A stretch of 64,000 nucleotides of DNA from Herbaspirillum hiltneri N3 (GCF_001267925.1 NZ_CP011409.1:3658001-3722000), one strand, 5' to 3'. Shown: positions 1 to 8,884, numbered from the stretch's first letter. Program-made: numbers and translations. The notes: generated from the sequence alone by a model not told the origin.

Positions 1-93
1 CATGCATGGGAAGAACAGCAGCGCTATCTGGCCCATGTCGAACAAACCGTCGCCGCGCTCGACTGGTCGCGCGCCACGCAATATCGCAAATAA
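1..93 (+). CDS. C-terminal end of a gene cut by the window edge, possibly pxpC
   Basis: Frame 1 is open from the first base to a TAA at 91-93 and encodes a 30-residue, polar, probably helical tail ending in TQYRK. The stop lies 9 bases before the first possible pxpA start, so the two genes are probably co-transcribed. PxpA genes are usually preceded by the biotin-carboxylase-like 5-oxoprolinase subunits PxpB and PxpC, so the tail could be the end of PxpC. That is inferred from position only, because the fragment is too short to recognise. Confidence 0.4.
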   Translation, partial: HAWEEQQRYLAHVEQTVAALDWSRATQYRK

Positions 94-121
94 GGACAGC
101 TCATGCAAGGACAGCTCATGC
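92..121 (+). repeat. Tandem 15-bp duplication carrying the pxpA ribosome binding site and start codon
   Basis: The 15-mer aaggacagctcatgc occurs twice without a gap, at 92-106 and 107-121. Each copy holds an AAGGA Shine-Dalgarno core and an ATG at the same spacing. The unit is five codons long, so both ATGs (103 and 118) are in frame with pxpA. The gene therefore has two equivalent initiation sites in a row. Confidence 0.9.
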
Positions 122-858
122 ACATCGATCTCAACGCCGATCTCGGCGAAGGCTGCGACAATGACGAACAGCTGCTGACCCTGGTCAGCTCGGCCAACAT
201 CGCTTGCGGCTGGCATGCCGGCGACGCCAACACCATGCGCCAAAGCGTGCGCTGGGCGATCCGGAACCACGTCGCCATCGGCGCCCATCCGAGTTTTCCC
301 GATCGCGAAAATTTCGGCCGCAGCGCCATGAACCTGTCGCCCGAAGAAATCATCAGCGCCATGCTGTATCAATTGGGTGCGCTCGACGCCATTGTGCGCG
401 CCGAAGGCGGCCGCATGGTGCACGTCAAACCGCATGGCGCGCTCTACAACCAGGCCGCCCGGGACCCTGTGCTGGCGCACGCGATCTGCTCCGCGATCCG
501 CACCTTCAATCCGGAACTGGCGCTGTTCGGCCTGGCCGGCAGCGAACTCATCAGCGCGGCAAAACAAGCCGGCCTGACTGCGATAGAAGAAGTGTTCGCC
601 GATCGCGCCTATAACGCCGACGGCAGCCTGGTCAGCCGCACGCTGCCCGGCGCCATGATCGAGGATGAAGCGCAAGCCATCGCGCAAACGATTTCATTCG
701 TCAAGGACAAGCAGGTCACCGCCATCGACGGCAGCGTAGTCAAGGTCAACGCGCAGACCGTCTGCCTGCATGGCGACGGTGCGCATGCCTTGCAATTTGC
801 CCGCCAGATTCGCACGCGCCTGGGCAGCGAGCACATCGCGATCCGTGCGCCGTCCTGA
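118..858 (+). CDS. pxpA: 5-oxoprolinase subunit PxpA (LamB/YcsF family)
   Basis: PxpA is a subunit of the ATP-dependent prokaryotic 5-oxoprolinase PxpABC, which converts 5-oxoproline (pyroglutamate) to glutamate in the cytoplasm. The product from 118 is 246 residues, the usual length for the family. It shows the family blocks: DLNADLGE right at the N-terminus, [19 protein letters not shown] and [10 protein letters not shown]. Translation could also begin at 103, adding MQGQL; I chose 118 because family members begin directly before the IDLN block. DUF969 and DUF979 membrane proteins follow, which are known genomic partners of PxpABC. Nothing appears broken. Confidence 0.93.
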   Translation: MHIDLNADLGEGCDNDEQLLTLVSSANIACGWHAGDANTMRQSVRWAIRNHVAIGAHPSFPDRENFGRSAMNLSPEEIISAMLYQLGALDAIVRAEGGRMVHVKPHGALYNQAARDPVLAHAICSAIRTFNPELALFGLAGSELISAAKQAGLTAIEEVFADRAYNADGSLVSRTLPGAMIEDEAQAIAQTISFVKDKQVTAIDGSVVKVNAQTVCLHGDGAHALQFARQIRTRLGSEHIAIRAPS

Positions 859-954
859 TTTCGTTCCACCGTCGTTTTTGGTCGTTTTGTCGTTCTGGAT
901 TTTTCGTCGTCAGCAGTCAATTCACAATAACCATTCCTACTTGGGAGATAGTCC

Positions 955-1674
955 ATGGATAGCTCGATTTTGCTACCGTTGATCGGGATTCCGATCGTCG
1001 TTGCAGGCTTCGCTTTTCGTTTCAATCCACTGCTGGTCGTTACCGTCGCCGGTCTCGCCACCGGCCTTGCAGTCGGCATGGATTTCGGCATGCTGCTGGA
1101 GACCTTCGGCGAGAAGTTCATCAACAGCCGCTCGCTGGCCGTGTATGTCCTGATCCTGCCGATCATCGGCCTGCTGGAAAGTTACGGCCTGAAGGAGCGC
1201 GCGCAAGATTGGATATCCAGCATGGCGAGCGCGACGTCGGCCCGCATCCTGATGCTGTACTTCATCCTGCGCCAGGTGTTTGGCGCACTCGGCCTGACCT
1301 ATATCGGCGGCCAGGCGCAAACCGTGCGGCCTCTGCTTGCCCCCATGGTCGAGGGTGCTGCGACGGCGCGCTATGGCGACTTGCCGCAACACATCCGCGA
1401 CAAACTGCGCGCCCACTCCGCAGCCTGTGACAACATCGCCGTGTTCTTCGGCGAAGACATTTTCCTCGCCTTCGGTGCGGTGCTGCTGATCGACGCCTTC
1501 CTCAAGGAAAACGGCATCACCAACGTTGAACCCTTGCATCTCGGCTTGTGGGCCATCCCAACCGCGATTGCGGCGTTGGCCATTCACATGTTCCGCCTGG
1601 TGCGTCTCGATGCCGGCATTCAGCGCGACGTCAATGCCTGGCAAAAATCCGAAGGAAAAGAGGTGACAGCATGA
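955..1674 (+). CDS. DUF969 membrane protein, candidate 5-oxoproline transport component
   Basis: This 239-residue integral membrane protein has several hydrophobic segments, beginning at residue 5 (LLPLIGIPIVVAGFAF) and including VYVLILPIIGLLE near 63-75. The conserved central block around LRQVFGALGLTYIGGQAQ matches what I recall of DUF969. The start has a GGGAGA ribosome binding site. The stop overlaps the start of the DUF979 gene in an ATGA, implying stoichiometric co-translation. DUF969/DUF979 pairs are repeatedly found beside pxpABC and have been suggested as a 5-oxoproline uptake system; that role is inferred from context, not shown by sequence. Confidence 0.85.
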   Translation: MDSSILLPLIGIPIVVAGFAFRFNPLLVVTVAGLATGLAVGMDFGMLLETFGEKFINSRSLAVYVLILPIIGLLESYGLKERAQDWISSMASATSARILMLYFILRQVFGALGLTYIGGQAQTVRPLLAPMVEGAATARYGDLPQHIRDKLRAHSAACDNIAVFFGEDIFLAFGAVLLIDAFLKENGITNVEPLHLGLWAIPTAIAALAIHMFRLVRLDAGIQRDVNAWQKSEGKEVTA

Positions 1675-2657
1675 ATACCCTTATCACGATCAACGAAATC
1701 TACTACCTCATCGGCGTCATCGTCATGCTGCTGGTCGGCATGACATTGCGCGACAAAGGCAACCCCAAACGCCTGACCACCGCGCTGTTCTGGTTTCTGT
1801 TCGGCTCGGTATTCCTGTTCAGCGACTTGCTGGTGTCTTCGCTGGGCAAACCGCTGGCTTACCGCATCATCGGCGTCGTGGTCATCCTGCTTTCGCTGAT
1901 TGCCGGTTTCGGCCTGCTGTCGATCGGCACTTACAAGCAGCGCAGCGCCGAGCAACGTCAGGCCTCGGCCAATCAGTACGGCAACTGGATTTTTGTCCCG
2001 GCCATCCTGATTCCGGTGGTGACGGTGTTGTGCACCCTTCTGCTCAAGGGCGTGGCCATCGGCGGTGTCTATCTGCTCGACCAGAAGCAACTGACACTGG
2101 CGGCATTGTGCGTCGGCTGTATCTGCGCCATCCTGGCGGGCTGGAAACTGACCGGCGGCACGCCGCTGCATGCCGTGCGTGAATCGCGCCGGCTGCTCGA
2201 CGCCATTGGCTGGGCTGCGGTCTTGCCGCAAATGCTGGCGATGCTCGGCGGCGTCTTCGTGGCAGCGCAAACCGGGAAATCAGTACAGCAGGTTGTCGGC
2301 CTGTTCGTCAATCCTGAAAATCGTTTCATGCTGATCGTGATCTACTGCGTCGGCATGGCGCTCTTCACCATGATCATGGGCAATGCCTTCGCTGCCTTCC
2401 CTGTCATGACTGCGGGTATCGCCCTGCCCTTCATCATCGTCGGTCAACATGCCGATCCGGCGCCGCTGGTAACCATCGGCATGCTGGCCGGTTATTGCGG
2501 CACGCTGATGACGCCGATGGCCGCCAACTACAACATCGTGCCGGCGGCGCTGCTGGAGCTCAAGGACAAGTACCAGGTCATCAAGGTGCAAATTCCTACC
2601 GGCATCACGCTACTGGCAGCCAATATCCTGCTGATGTATTTCATCGTGTTCCGTTAA
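1671..2657 (+). CDS. DUF979 membrane protein, partner of DUF969
   Basis: The true start is the ATG at 1671, which overlaps the upstream stop (ATGA) and follows an AGAGG ribosome binding site; longer reading frames run into DUF969. The product is 328 residues and very hydrophobic, with about eight to ten probable membrane helices. A glycine-rich block, GMALFTMIMGNAFAAFPV, lies near residues 227-244, and the C-terminus ends in a hydrophobic helix (ILLMYFIVF). With DUF969 it probably forms a two-part permease. The substrate, 5-oxoproline or a related acid, is inferred from the adjacent pxpA. Confidence 0.85.
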   Translation: MNTLITINEIYYLIGVIVMLLVGMTLRDKGNPKRLTTALFWFLFGSVFLFSDLLVSSLGKPLAYRIIGVVVILLSLIAGFGLLSIGTYKQRSAEQRQASANQYGNWIFVPAILIPVVTVLCTLLLKGVAIGGVYLLDQKQLTLAALCVGCICAILAGWKLTGGTPLHAVRESRRLLDAIGWAAVLPQMLAMLGGVFVAAQTGKSVQQVVGLFVNPENRFMLIVIYCVGMALFTMIMGNAFAAFPVMTAGIALPFIIVGQHADPAPLVTIGMLAGYCGTLMTPMAANYNIVPAALLELKDKYQVIKVQIPTGITLLAANILLMYFIVFR

Positions 2658-2684
2658 TTTGTCTTCCATTAATGCTAATCGCGG

Positions 2685-2725
2685 CCGGCCATTTGTTGCG
2701 CCGGCCGCGCGCAACAAATGGCCGG
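2685..2725. repeat. Long perfect inverted repeat between DUF979 and DUF2891 genes
   Basis: A 17-bp left arm (2685-2701) is the exact reverse complement of 2709-2725, with a 7-base GC-rich loop. The hairpin is followed by only five A's on the plus strand and by no T-run on either strand, so it is not a standard intrinsic terminator. It may be an mRNA stabiliser, an attenuator between the permease and DUF2891 genes, or a repeat element. Confidence 0.85.
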
Positions 2726-2769
2726 AAAAACACGCTCTGCCGCCCTGATCTGAAAATCGGAAAATTCTC

Positions 2770-3774
2770 ATGCAACTCACTATAGAACTGGCCGCCGCAT
2801 ACACCGAGATGCCGCTGACCTACCTCCGCCAGGAATATCCCAACCACATCATGCATGTGCTCCACGGCGCCGAAGACGTGTTGTCGCCACGCGCCATGCA
2901 TCCGGTGTTCTATGGCTGCTACGACTGGCACTCGGCGGTCCACGGCTATTGGCTGCTGTTGCGCTGCGCGAAGCTGTATCCGGCGCTACCGACGCAAGAC
3001 AAGATTACCGCGATCTTCGACGAACACTTCACGCCCGAACTGATGGCACAGGAAACCGCCTACTTCCAGGTCGGCGGCCGCGCTTCCTTCGAGCGTCCTT
3101 ACGGCTTCGGCTGGATCCTCGGCCTGGCGCAGGAACTCGCGGCATCTTCGCATCCGCGCGCAGCCGCCTGGCAGGCCGCGATGCAACCCCTGACGCTGGA
3201 AATCCGCAAGCGCCTGCTGGAATATCTGGGCAAGCTGACCTACCCGATTCGCGTCGGCACGCATTACAACACGGCGTTCGCACTGGCATTGGCGCTGGAC
3301 TACGCCCGCGCCGCAGGTGACAGCGAGCTTGAAAGCGCCATCGTTCAGGCCTCACGGAATTACTACGGCCAGGACGTCAACTATCCGGCGCATTACGAAC
3401 CGGGCGGCGACGAATATATCTCCGCAGCGCTGACGGAAGCGCTGTTGATGAGCAAGGTCCTTGACGCCACCGCATTCCCGGAATGGTTCGATACATTCCT
3501 GCCGCAAATCGACAAGACCGAGCGCCTGATGCAACCGGCGCAAGTCAGCGACCGCACCGATCCAAAGATCGCCCACCTCGACGGTCTCAACCTGAGCCGC
3601 GCCTGGTGCATGAAACACATCGCCCGGCATCTGCCGGCCGGTCATCCGGCGCAAGCGGCATTGTCGGGCGCGATCGCGCGCCACCTGAAAGCCAGCGTCG
3701 ACCACGTCGTCGGCAGCCATTACAGCGGCGGTCACTGGCTTGCCAGCTTCGCGCTACTGGCGCTGGAAGACTGA
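2770..3774 (+). CDS. DUF2891 family protein
   Basis: The 334-residue soluble protein carries the DUF2891 hallmark HPVFYGCYDWHSAVHGYW near residues 44-61, plus RPYGFGWILGLAQEL. Alternating helices and conserved aromatic and acidic residues suggest an alpha/alpha-barrel fold, but no catalytic function is established to my knowledge. There is no signal peptide, so it is probably cytoplasmic. It lies 112 bp after the DUF979 gene, past a strong hairpin, and before a terminator, so it is probably the last gene of the 5-oxoproline unit. A role in processing pyroglutamyl or related substrates is only a guess from context. Confidence 0.8.
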   Translation: MQLTIELAAAYTEMPLTYLRQEYPNHIMHVLHGAEDVLSPRAMHPVFYGCYDWHSAVHGYWLLLRCAKLYPALPTQDKITAIFDEHFTPELMAQETAYFQVGGRASFERPYGFGWILGLAQELAASSHPRAAAWQAAMQPLTLEIRKRLLEYLGKLTYPIRVGTHYNTAFALALALDYARAAGDSELESAIVQASRNYYGQDVNYPAHYEPGGDEYISAALTEALLMSKVLDATAFPEWFDTFLPQIDKTERLMQPAQVSDRTDPKIAHLDGLNLSRAWCMKHIARHLPAGHPAQAALSGAIARHLKASVDHVVGSHYSGGHWLASFALLALED

Positions 3775-3807
3775 CGAAGCAGACGAACTGCAAACGACCT
3801 GCAGACG

Positions 3808-3842
3808 AAAAAAAGGCCGGCATCCCTATGCCGGCCTTTTCA
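3808..3842. terminator. Bidirectional intrinsic terminator
   Basis: A 13-bp symmetrical stem, aaaaggccggcat paired with atgccggcctttt, has a 4-base loop (ccct) at 3811-3840. A-rich and T-rich flanks let it act for DUF2891 on the plus strand and for ndh on the minus strand, whose convergent stop is 13 bp away. Confidence 0.9.
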
Positions 3843-3854
3843 TTGGCGCGTCAA

Positions 3855-5144
3855 TTACGATGTCGGCGCTTCGTCGCGCGGCTTCGACGGCGGTGTGTCG
3901 ATGGCGCTGGAAATCACGCGTGCACTACGCTTGAAGGTCAGGTAAGCCCACGCCCAGTCCGTCATCACCATCAAGCGATTGCGGAAGCCGATCAGGAAAT
4001 AGACGTGGATGAACAACCAGAACAACCACGCCGGATAGCCTGAAAATTTCAGCTTGCCCACCATCGCCACGGCGGCCTTGCGACCGATCGTGGCCAGCGA
4101 TCCATAGTCCTGGTAAACGAAGTTCTGCGGCGCCTTGCCGGCAATGTGGGCGAGGATATTGCGCGCGGCGACACGCCCCATTTGCTTCGCGGCCGGCGAT
4201 ACGCCCGGCACCGGTTTGCCTTCGGAAGTCACCGCGGCAAGATCGCCGATGACGAATACTTCCGGATGGCCGGGAATCGATAGCTCGCCGCCCACCGGCA
4301 CCCTGCCCGCCCGATCGAGCGGCACGTTGAGCGCCTTGCCGAGCGGCGATGCCGCCACACCCGCCGACCAGATCACGGTGCGCGATGCGAGTCGCTGGTC
4401 GCCGTCGCGGTCGGTGTAACGTACGCATTCCTGGTCGATGCCGGTGACGCGGCTGCCGGTGCGCACGTCGACGCCGAGCTTGACCAGCTGCATGCGCGCC
4501 TTTTCCGACAAGTCAGGTGGAAAAGCTGCCAGCACGCGGTCGGAGCCTTCCAGCAACACCACATTGGCCTGATGCGGATCAATGCGGCGGAATTCGCCGC
4601 GCAAGGTATGGCGCGCAATCTCAATCAGCGTGCCCGCCATTTCGACCCCGGTGGCGCCGGCGCCGATGACGGTGAAGGTCAGCCATTCCGCGCGGCGCAC
4701 CGGATCATCTTCGCGTTCAGCGTATTCAAACGCCATCAGGATGCGGCGCCGGATATCGAAGGCATCTTCCAGCGTTTTCAAGCCGGGCGCCAATGGGGCC
4801 CATTCATCGTGGCCGAAATAGCTGTGCGTGGAACCTGCGGCAACGATCAGGTAGTCGTAGGCAATTTCGCTGCCGTCTTCGAGGACGACCGTTTTGCGCG
4901 CCACGTCGATATCGGCGACGGCAGCCATCAGGCTGGTGACATTGCGCTGCTCCGCGAGAATGCTGCGGATCGGCGCGCTGATGGCGGGCGCCGACAGGCC
5001 CGCGGTAGCGACCTGGTAAAGCAGCGGCTGGAACAGGTGATGGTTGCTGCGGTCGATCATGGTGATGTCGACCTTGGCACCGGCCAGTGCGCGTGCCGCG
5101 GCGAGGCCGCCGAAACCGCAACCGACGATGATCACGTGAGGCAT
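3855..5144 (-). CDS. ndh: Type II NADH dehydrogenase (NDH-2)
   Basis: This single-subunit flavoprotein oxidises NADH and reduces quinone at the inner face of the cytoplasmic membrane without pumping protons. It is 429 residues, normal for the family. The FAD-binding GCGFGG lies at residues 8-13 and the NADH-binding GAGATGVEMAG at about 163-173. The C-terminal part contains an aromatic hydrophobic stretch (WLFWLFIHVYFLIGF, 373-387) and a basic segment, typical of NDH-2 membrane attachment. The start has a strong AAGGAG site. It stands alone, convergent with DUF2891 and ahead of the pnp terminator. Confidence 0.93.
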   Translation of the reverse strand: MPHVIIVGCGFGGLAAARALAGAKVDITMIDRSNHHLFQPLLYQVATAGLSAPAISAPIRSILAEQRNVTSLMAAVADIDVARKTVVLEDGSEIAYDYLIVAAGSTHSYFGHDEWAPLAPGLKTLEDAFDIRRRILMAFEYAEREDDPVRRAEWLTFTVIGAGATGVEMAGTLIEIARHTLRGEFRRIDPHQANVVLLEGSDRVLAAFPPDLSEKARMQLVKLGVDVRTGSRVTGIDQECVRYTDRDGDQRLASRTVIWSAGVAASPLGKALNVPLDRAGRVPVGGELSIPGHPEVFVIGDLAAVTSEGKPVPGVSPAAKQMGRVAARNILAHIAGKAPQNFVYQDYGSLATIGRKAAVAMVGKLKFSGYPAWLFWLFIHVYFLIGFRNRLMVMTDWAWAYLTFKRSARVISSAIDTPPSKPRDEAPTS

Positions 5145-5330
5145 GGAACTCCTTTCAGATTCGAATGAAATGATGCTCCTCCAATTGTCCGGAACAGATT
5201 ACGCCCGTATTGTCTCAAACCAATACCCCGAGCGTAATCCCGGCGGCTGGCCCGGGCAAGGTGTACTGACACGAATCGGCGCACGTCCGACAGCGGCATG
5301 CGGCGCTTTCCGACAAATAACCAAGGCAAA

Positions 5331-5371
5331 CCAAAAACAAAAATCCCCCAGGACCTTCGTCCTGAGGGATT
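5331..5371 (-). terminator. Intrinsic terminator of pnp
   Basis: On the minus strand a stem of about 11 bp with one C-A mismatch (atccctcagga paired with the tcctgggggat arm) is followed by a T-rich tract at 5331-5342. It lies about 65 bp after the pnp stop. Confidence 0.85.
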
Positions 5372-5436
5372 CGATACTATCTGACTGCGGCTCGCGGATG
5401 AGGCAGTGCCTGCATCCGCGGTGCAAACAAGACGAA

Positions 5437-7569
5437 TTACTGCGCGTCTTGCGAAGCAGGCGCTTCCGTGCCTTCTTGCGCGGCCTTCATCGACAGTTTC
5501 AGACGGCCGCGGTCGTCGGTTTCCAGAACCTTGACGCGGACTTGCTGGCCTTCCTTCAGGTAATCGGCAACGGCGTTGACGCGCTCGTTAGCGATCTGGC
5601 TGATGTGCAGCAAACCATCTTTGCCTGGCAGGACCTGAACGATCGCACCGAAGTCCAGCAGCTTCAGGACGGTGCCTTCGTAGACCTTGCCGACTTCGAC
5701 GGAAGCGGTCAGTTCTTCGATGCGGCGCTTGGCTTCCTGGCCTGCACCAGCGTCAACGGAAGCGATGGTGACCACGCCTTCGTCGCTGATGTCGATCTGT
5801 GTGCCGGTTTCTTCGGTCAGCGCGCGAATGACTGCGCCGCCCTTGCCGATCACGTCACGGATTTTTTCCGGATTGATCTTGATGGTGATCAGGCGTGGAG
5901 CGAAGTCGGACAGTTCGCCTGCGCCGGCCGGAACGGCTTCCTGCATCTTGCCGAGGATGTGCACGCGGCCTTCCTTGGCTTGTTCCAGCGCGACCTGCAT
6001 GATTTCCTTGGTGATGCCCTGGATTTTGATGTCCATTTGCAGTGCGGTGATGCCGTTGGCAGTACCCGCCACCTTGAAGTCCATGTCGCCGAGGTGATCT
6101 TCGTCGCCCAGGATATCGGTCAGGACGGCGAACTTGCTGCCTTCCTTGATCAGGCCCATGGCGATACCGGCCACGTGTGCCTGCATCGGCACGCCGGCGT
6201 CCATCAATGCCAGGCAGCCGCCGCAGACCGAAGCCATCGACGAGGAACCGTTGGATTCAGTGATTTCCGACACCAGACGCACCGAGTAGCTGAACTCGTC
6301 AGCTGCCGGCAAGGCGGCGATCAGCGCGCGCTTGGCCAGACGGCCGTGTCCGATTTCGCGGCGCTTTGGCGTACCAACGCGGCCGGTTTCGCCGGTCGCG
6401 AACGGAGGCATGTTGTAGTGAAGCATGAAGCGGTCGGTGTACTCGCCCATCAGCGCGTCGATCTTTTGTTCGTCGCGTGCAGTACCCAGGGTCGCGATGA
6501 CCAGCGCCTGAGTTTCACCGCGGGTGAACAATGCCGAACCGTGGGTGCGTGGCAGCACGCCGGTGCGGATCGAGATCGGACGCACGGTGCGAGTATCGCG
6601 GCCGTCGATGCGTGGTTCGCCGTCGAGGATTTGCGAGCGGACGATCTTGGCTTCCAGGTCAAACAGGATGCCGCCGACTTCGGCCGCATCTGCCGCCGGG
6701 GTGCCGGCAGCGGCAGCATCGGCTGCCAGCGCTGCATTGACGTCGGAAGTGACGGTCTTGAGCTTGGCGGTGCGCGCTTGCTTGTCCTTGGTCTGGTAGG
6801 CTTCACGCAGCTTGTCGTTGGCCAGTTCGGTGACGCGGGCGATCAGCGGTTCGTTCTTGGCAGGAGCCGTCCATTCGACTTCAGGCTTGCCGCCGTCGCG
6901 CACCAGTTCGTGGATCGCGTTGATGACTGCCTTCGATTGATCGTGACCGAACACGACTGCGCCCAGCATGATTTCTTCGGACAATTGCTTGGCTTCGGAT
7001 TCGACCATCAGCACGGCGGTTTCGGTGCCGGCGACAACCAGATCCAGTTGCGACGTCTTCAGTTGCGTTGCTGTCGGGTTCAGGATGTACTGGCCGTCGA
7101 TGTAACCGACGCGTGCGGCGCCGACCGGGCCGTTGAACGGAATACCGGCGATCGACAGCGCTGCCGACGCACCGATCATCGCAGCGATGTCCGGATCGAT
7201 TTCAGGATTCACGGACAGAACGTGGATGATGACCTGCACTTCGTTCAGGTAACCTTCAGGGAACAGCGGACGAATCGGGCGATCGATCAGGCGCGATGTC
7301 AGTGTTTCCTTTTCGGAAGGCTTGCCTTCACGTTTGAAGAAGCCGCCGGGGATGCGACCCGCAGCGTAAGTCTTCTCGATGTAATCGACGGTTAATGGGA
7401 AAAAGTCCTGACCTGGCTTGGCATCCTTGCGGGCCACGACCGTTGCCAGCACAACAGTGTCTTCAATCGAAACGACGACTGCACCGGAAGCCTGGCGAGC
7501 GATTTCGCCGGTTTCCAGCGTGACCTGGTGTTGTCCATACTGGAAGGTTTTAGTAACTTTATTGAACAC
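5437..7569 (-). CDS. pnp: Polyribonucleotide nucleotidyltransferase (PNPase)
   Basis: PNPase degrades RNA phosphorolytically from the 3' end and works in the RNA degradosome and in sRNA stability. The protein is 710 residues (E. coli 711). Its order is RNase PH-like core 1, an alpha-helical linker, RNase PH-like core 2 with [20 protein letters not shown] near 385-404, a KH domain with the GKGG loop (VIGKGG, about 565-570), and a C-terminal S1 domain with [15 protein letters not shown]. The start codon is GTG, with AAAGGAA just upstream. It lies 310 bp after rpsO, the usual rpsO-pnp order, where the leader is normally a target for PNPase/RNase III autoregulation. Confidence 0.97.
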   Translation of the reverse strand: MFNKVTKTFQYGQHQVTLETGEIARQASGAVVVSIEDTVVLATVVARKDAKPGQDFFPLTVDYIEKTYAAGRIPGGFFKREGKPSEKETLTSRLIDRPIRPLFPEGYLNEVQVIIHVLSVNPEIDPDIAAMIGASAALSIAGIPFNGPVGAARVGYIDGQYILNPTATQLKTSQLDLVVAGTETAVLMVESEAKQLSEEIMLGAVVFGHDQSKAVINAIHELVRDGGKPEVEWTAPAKNEPLIARVTELANDKLREAYQTKDKQARTAKLKTVTSDVNAALAADAAAAGTPAADAAEVGGILFDLEAKIVRSQILDGEPRIDGRDTRTVRPISIRTGVLPRTHGSALFTRGETQALVIATLGTARDEQKIDALMGEYTDRFMLHYNMPPFATGETGRVGTPKRREIGHGRLAKRALIAALPAADEFSYSVRLVSEITESNGSSSMASVCGGCLALMDAGVPMQAHVAGIAMGLIKEGSKFAVLTDILGDEDHLGDMDFKVAGTANGITALQMDIKIQGITKEIMQVALEQAKEGRVHILGKMQEAVPAGAGELSDFAPRLITIKINPEKIRDVIGKGGAVIRALTEETGTQIDISDEGVVTIASVDAGAGQEAKRRIEELTASVEVGKVYEGTVLKLLDFGAIVQVLPGKDGLLHISQIANERVNAVADYLKEGQQVRVKVLETDDRGRLKLSMKAAQEGTEAPASQDAQ

Positions 7570-7879
7570 GGTATTTCCTTTCTATATTGAACCCCCGCGT
7601 TGCCTTGCTTGGCAGGGATTCTTTTTTGCCGACAGATTTTCAGGCGCTGTCGTTCACCTCACCACAGATGCCCGCCACCGGCGAAACAGCAACCGGGGCA
7701 TGCATCTTACGAATCACGATCATTGGATGGGATCGCGGTACTGCAAAGAAGTTTTTGCGAACCGGAAAACATCGACAACCAGACAAAGCGGAATCGCAAA
7801 AAACAAAATGCCCGCGTCAGAAACTGACGCAGGCATTTTGGCTATGAACCCTGAACCTGAATGGTACGAGGGAACAAAA
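7570..7879 (-). other. rpsO-pnp intergenic region
   Basis: This 310-bp gap contains the rpsO terminator at its rpsO end and the pnp leader. The short plus-strand reading frames here lack a convincing ribosome binding site, so I see no gene. In related bacteria pnp has its own promoter and an RNase III-cleaved leader hairpin in this position. I could not identify a clear -35/-10 pair or a long leader duplex by eye. Confidence 0.6.
7795..7839 (-). terminator. Terminator/attenuator between rpsO and pnp
   Basis: A 16-bp stem (7805-7820 with 7824-7839) with a single C-A mismatch and a 3-base loop is followed on the minus strand by a T-rich run (ttttgttttttgc). It should end most rpsO transcripts and allow limited readthrough into pnp. 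Confidence 0.88.
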
Positions 7880-8149
7880 TTACTTACGCAGACCGAGTTT
7901 TTCGATCAGTGCGCGGTAACGGTCGGCATCCTTGCCCTTGAGGTAGGACAACAGGCTTTTACGACGGTTAACCATCTTGATCAGACCACGACGGGAGTGG
8001 TGATCCTTGCTGTGTTCTTTGAAGTGACCGTTCAGGTCGTTGATGCGTGCCGTGAGCAGCGCAACTTGAACTTCCGGGGAGCCGGTGTCGTTCTGACCAC
8101 GGGCGTTATCAGTAATAATGGCAGCCTTGGCTGTTTTTTCGATTGACAT
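7880..8149 (-). CDS. rpsO: 30S ribosomal protein S15
   Basis: S15 is an early-assembling protein of the 30S subunit that binds 16S rRNA helices and forms an inter-subunit bridge. From the ATG at 8149 the product is 89 residues, exactly the family length; the longer frame adds an unsupported extension. Diagnostic segments are [27 protein letters not shown] and [11 protein letters not shown] consensus-like promoter is visible about 90 bp upstream and a terminator follows. The gene is immediately upstream of pnp. Confidence 0.98.
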   Translation of the reverse strand: MSIEKTAKAAIITDNARGQNDTGSPEVQVALLTARINDLNGHFKEHSKDHHSRRGLIKMVNRRKSLLSYLKGKDADRYRALIEKLGLRK

Positions 8150-8236
8150 GCTATACCTTTCACAAGCGGTGCGCGGAGTGATTACCCTGCATACCGTGAA
8201 CAAAAATAAAAACTGGCCGAAATGACCAGAGGCGCA

Positions 8237-8265
8237 AGTATATAGCAAAAGCCCAGCAGATTCAA
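8237..8265 (-). promoter_or_regulatory. rpsO promoter
   Basis: On the minus strand TTGAAT (8265-8260) is separated by exactly 17 bases from TATACT (8242-8237), a strong sigma70-type promoter about 90 bp before the rpsO start. Its -35 overlaps that of the divergent lipoprotein promoter. Confidence 0.75.
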
Positions 8266-8289
8266 ATACTTACCCGAAAAGCGTAGAAT
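8261..8289 (+). promoter_or_regulatory. Promoter of the BamE-like lipoprotein gene
   Basis: TTCAAA (8261-8266), a 17-base spacer and TAGAAT (8284-8289) lie 49 bp before the start at 8338. The -35 occupies the same near-palindromic bases as the rpsO -35, so the two promoters are back to back and should interfere with each other. Confidence 0.6.
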
Positions 8290-8337
8290 CACATGCGTCA
8301 CGGGATATTTTCTTCACCAACTCATCTCCAACTGTCC

Positions 8338-8835
8338 ATGAAACGCCTTCTTCTGCCTGTTTTAGCGGCTGCCGCCTTTTCCCTGAGCGGCTGTGCCTCC
8401 CTGCTCGCGCCGCCGGTGAATCCCGGCGATACGGAAGATCAGGTGGTCGCCCGTCTGGGCCGGCCAACCGCCGTCTATCCGGACGGCAATACCCACTTGC
8501 TCGAGTACGCTCCGGGTCCTTTCGGGCAATATGCCTACATGGCCCGCATTGGCCCGGACGGACGCCTTATTTCCTACGAGCAAGTGTGGACCGTCCAGAA
8601 ATTCCAGTCGATCAAGGTCGATCAGGCCACCAAAAACGATGTATTGCGTATCGTCGGCCGTCCGACCGAGGTGATGCGCTATGCGCGCATCCCGTTCGAG
8701 GCGTGGAACTACGGTTTCAAGGAAAGCGGCGTCTGGAACTCGCAGATGACGGTCTATTTCGACGACAACGGCATTGTTCGCAAAGTCGAAAACGGTCCCG
8801 ATCCGCGTTATGACGACAGCCGCTTGCGCTTCTGA
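8338..8835 (+). CDS. Outer-membrane lipoprotein with two BamE/OmlA-like repeats
   Basis: The start at 8338 was chosen because it gives a lipoprotein signal, MKRLLLPVLAAAAFSLSGC, with lipobox LSGC and lipidated Cys19. The mature 147 residues contain two related units, GDTEDQVVARLGRPT and ATKNDVLRIVGRPTEV, the helix-strand motif of BamE/SmpA/OmlA proteins. BamE itself has one such domain and is shorter, so this is a paralogue rather than bamE. A cell-envelope role, perhaps outer-membrane assembly or integrity, is inferred. The IS3 element begins about 20 bp after the stop and probably separates the gene from its original terminator. Confidence 0.8.
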   Translation: MKRLLLPVLAAAAFSLSGCASLLAPPVNPGDTEDQVVARLGRPTAVYPDGNTHLLEYAPGPFGQYAYMARIGPDGRLISYEQVWTVQKFQSIKVDQATKNDVLRIVGRPTEVMRYARIPFEAWNYGFKESGVWNSQMTVYFDDNGIVRKVENGPDPRYDDSRLRF

Positions 8836-8855
8836 TCGCTATCGTCCCGCTCCAT

Positions 8856-8880
8856 TGTCCAGTCCTAAAATAGGTTGACA
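8856..8880 (+). repeat. Left terminal inverted repeat of the IS3 element
   Basis: The 25-bp end starts TGTCC and finishes GGTTGACA. It matches the reverse complement of 10145-10169 at 20 of 25 positions and lies just beyond the orfB stop. Confidence 0.8.
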
Positions 8881-8884
8881 GGTT

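Noticed and set aside
5143..7395. 750-codon open frame on the plus strand
   Set aside because: It is antisense to pnp, the composition is a codon-shadow artefact of GC-rich DNA, there is no ribosome binding site, and the encoded sequence has no domain.
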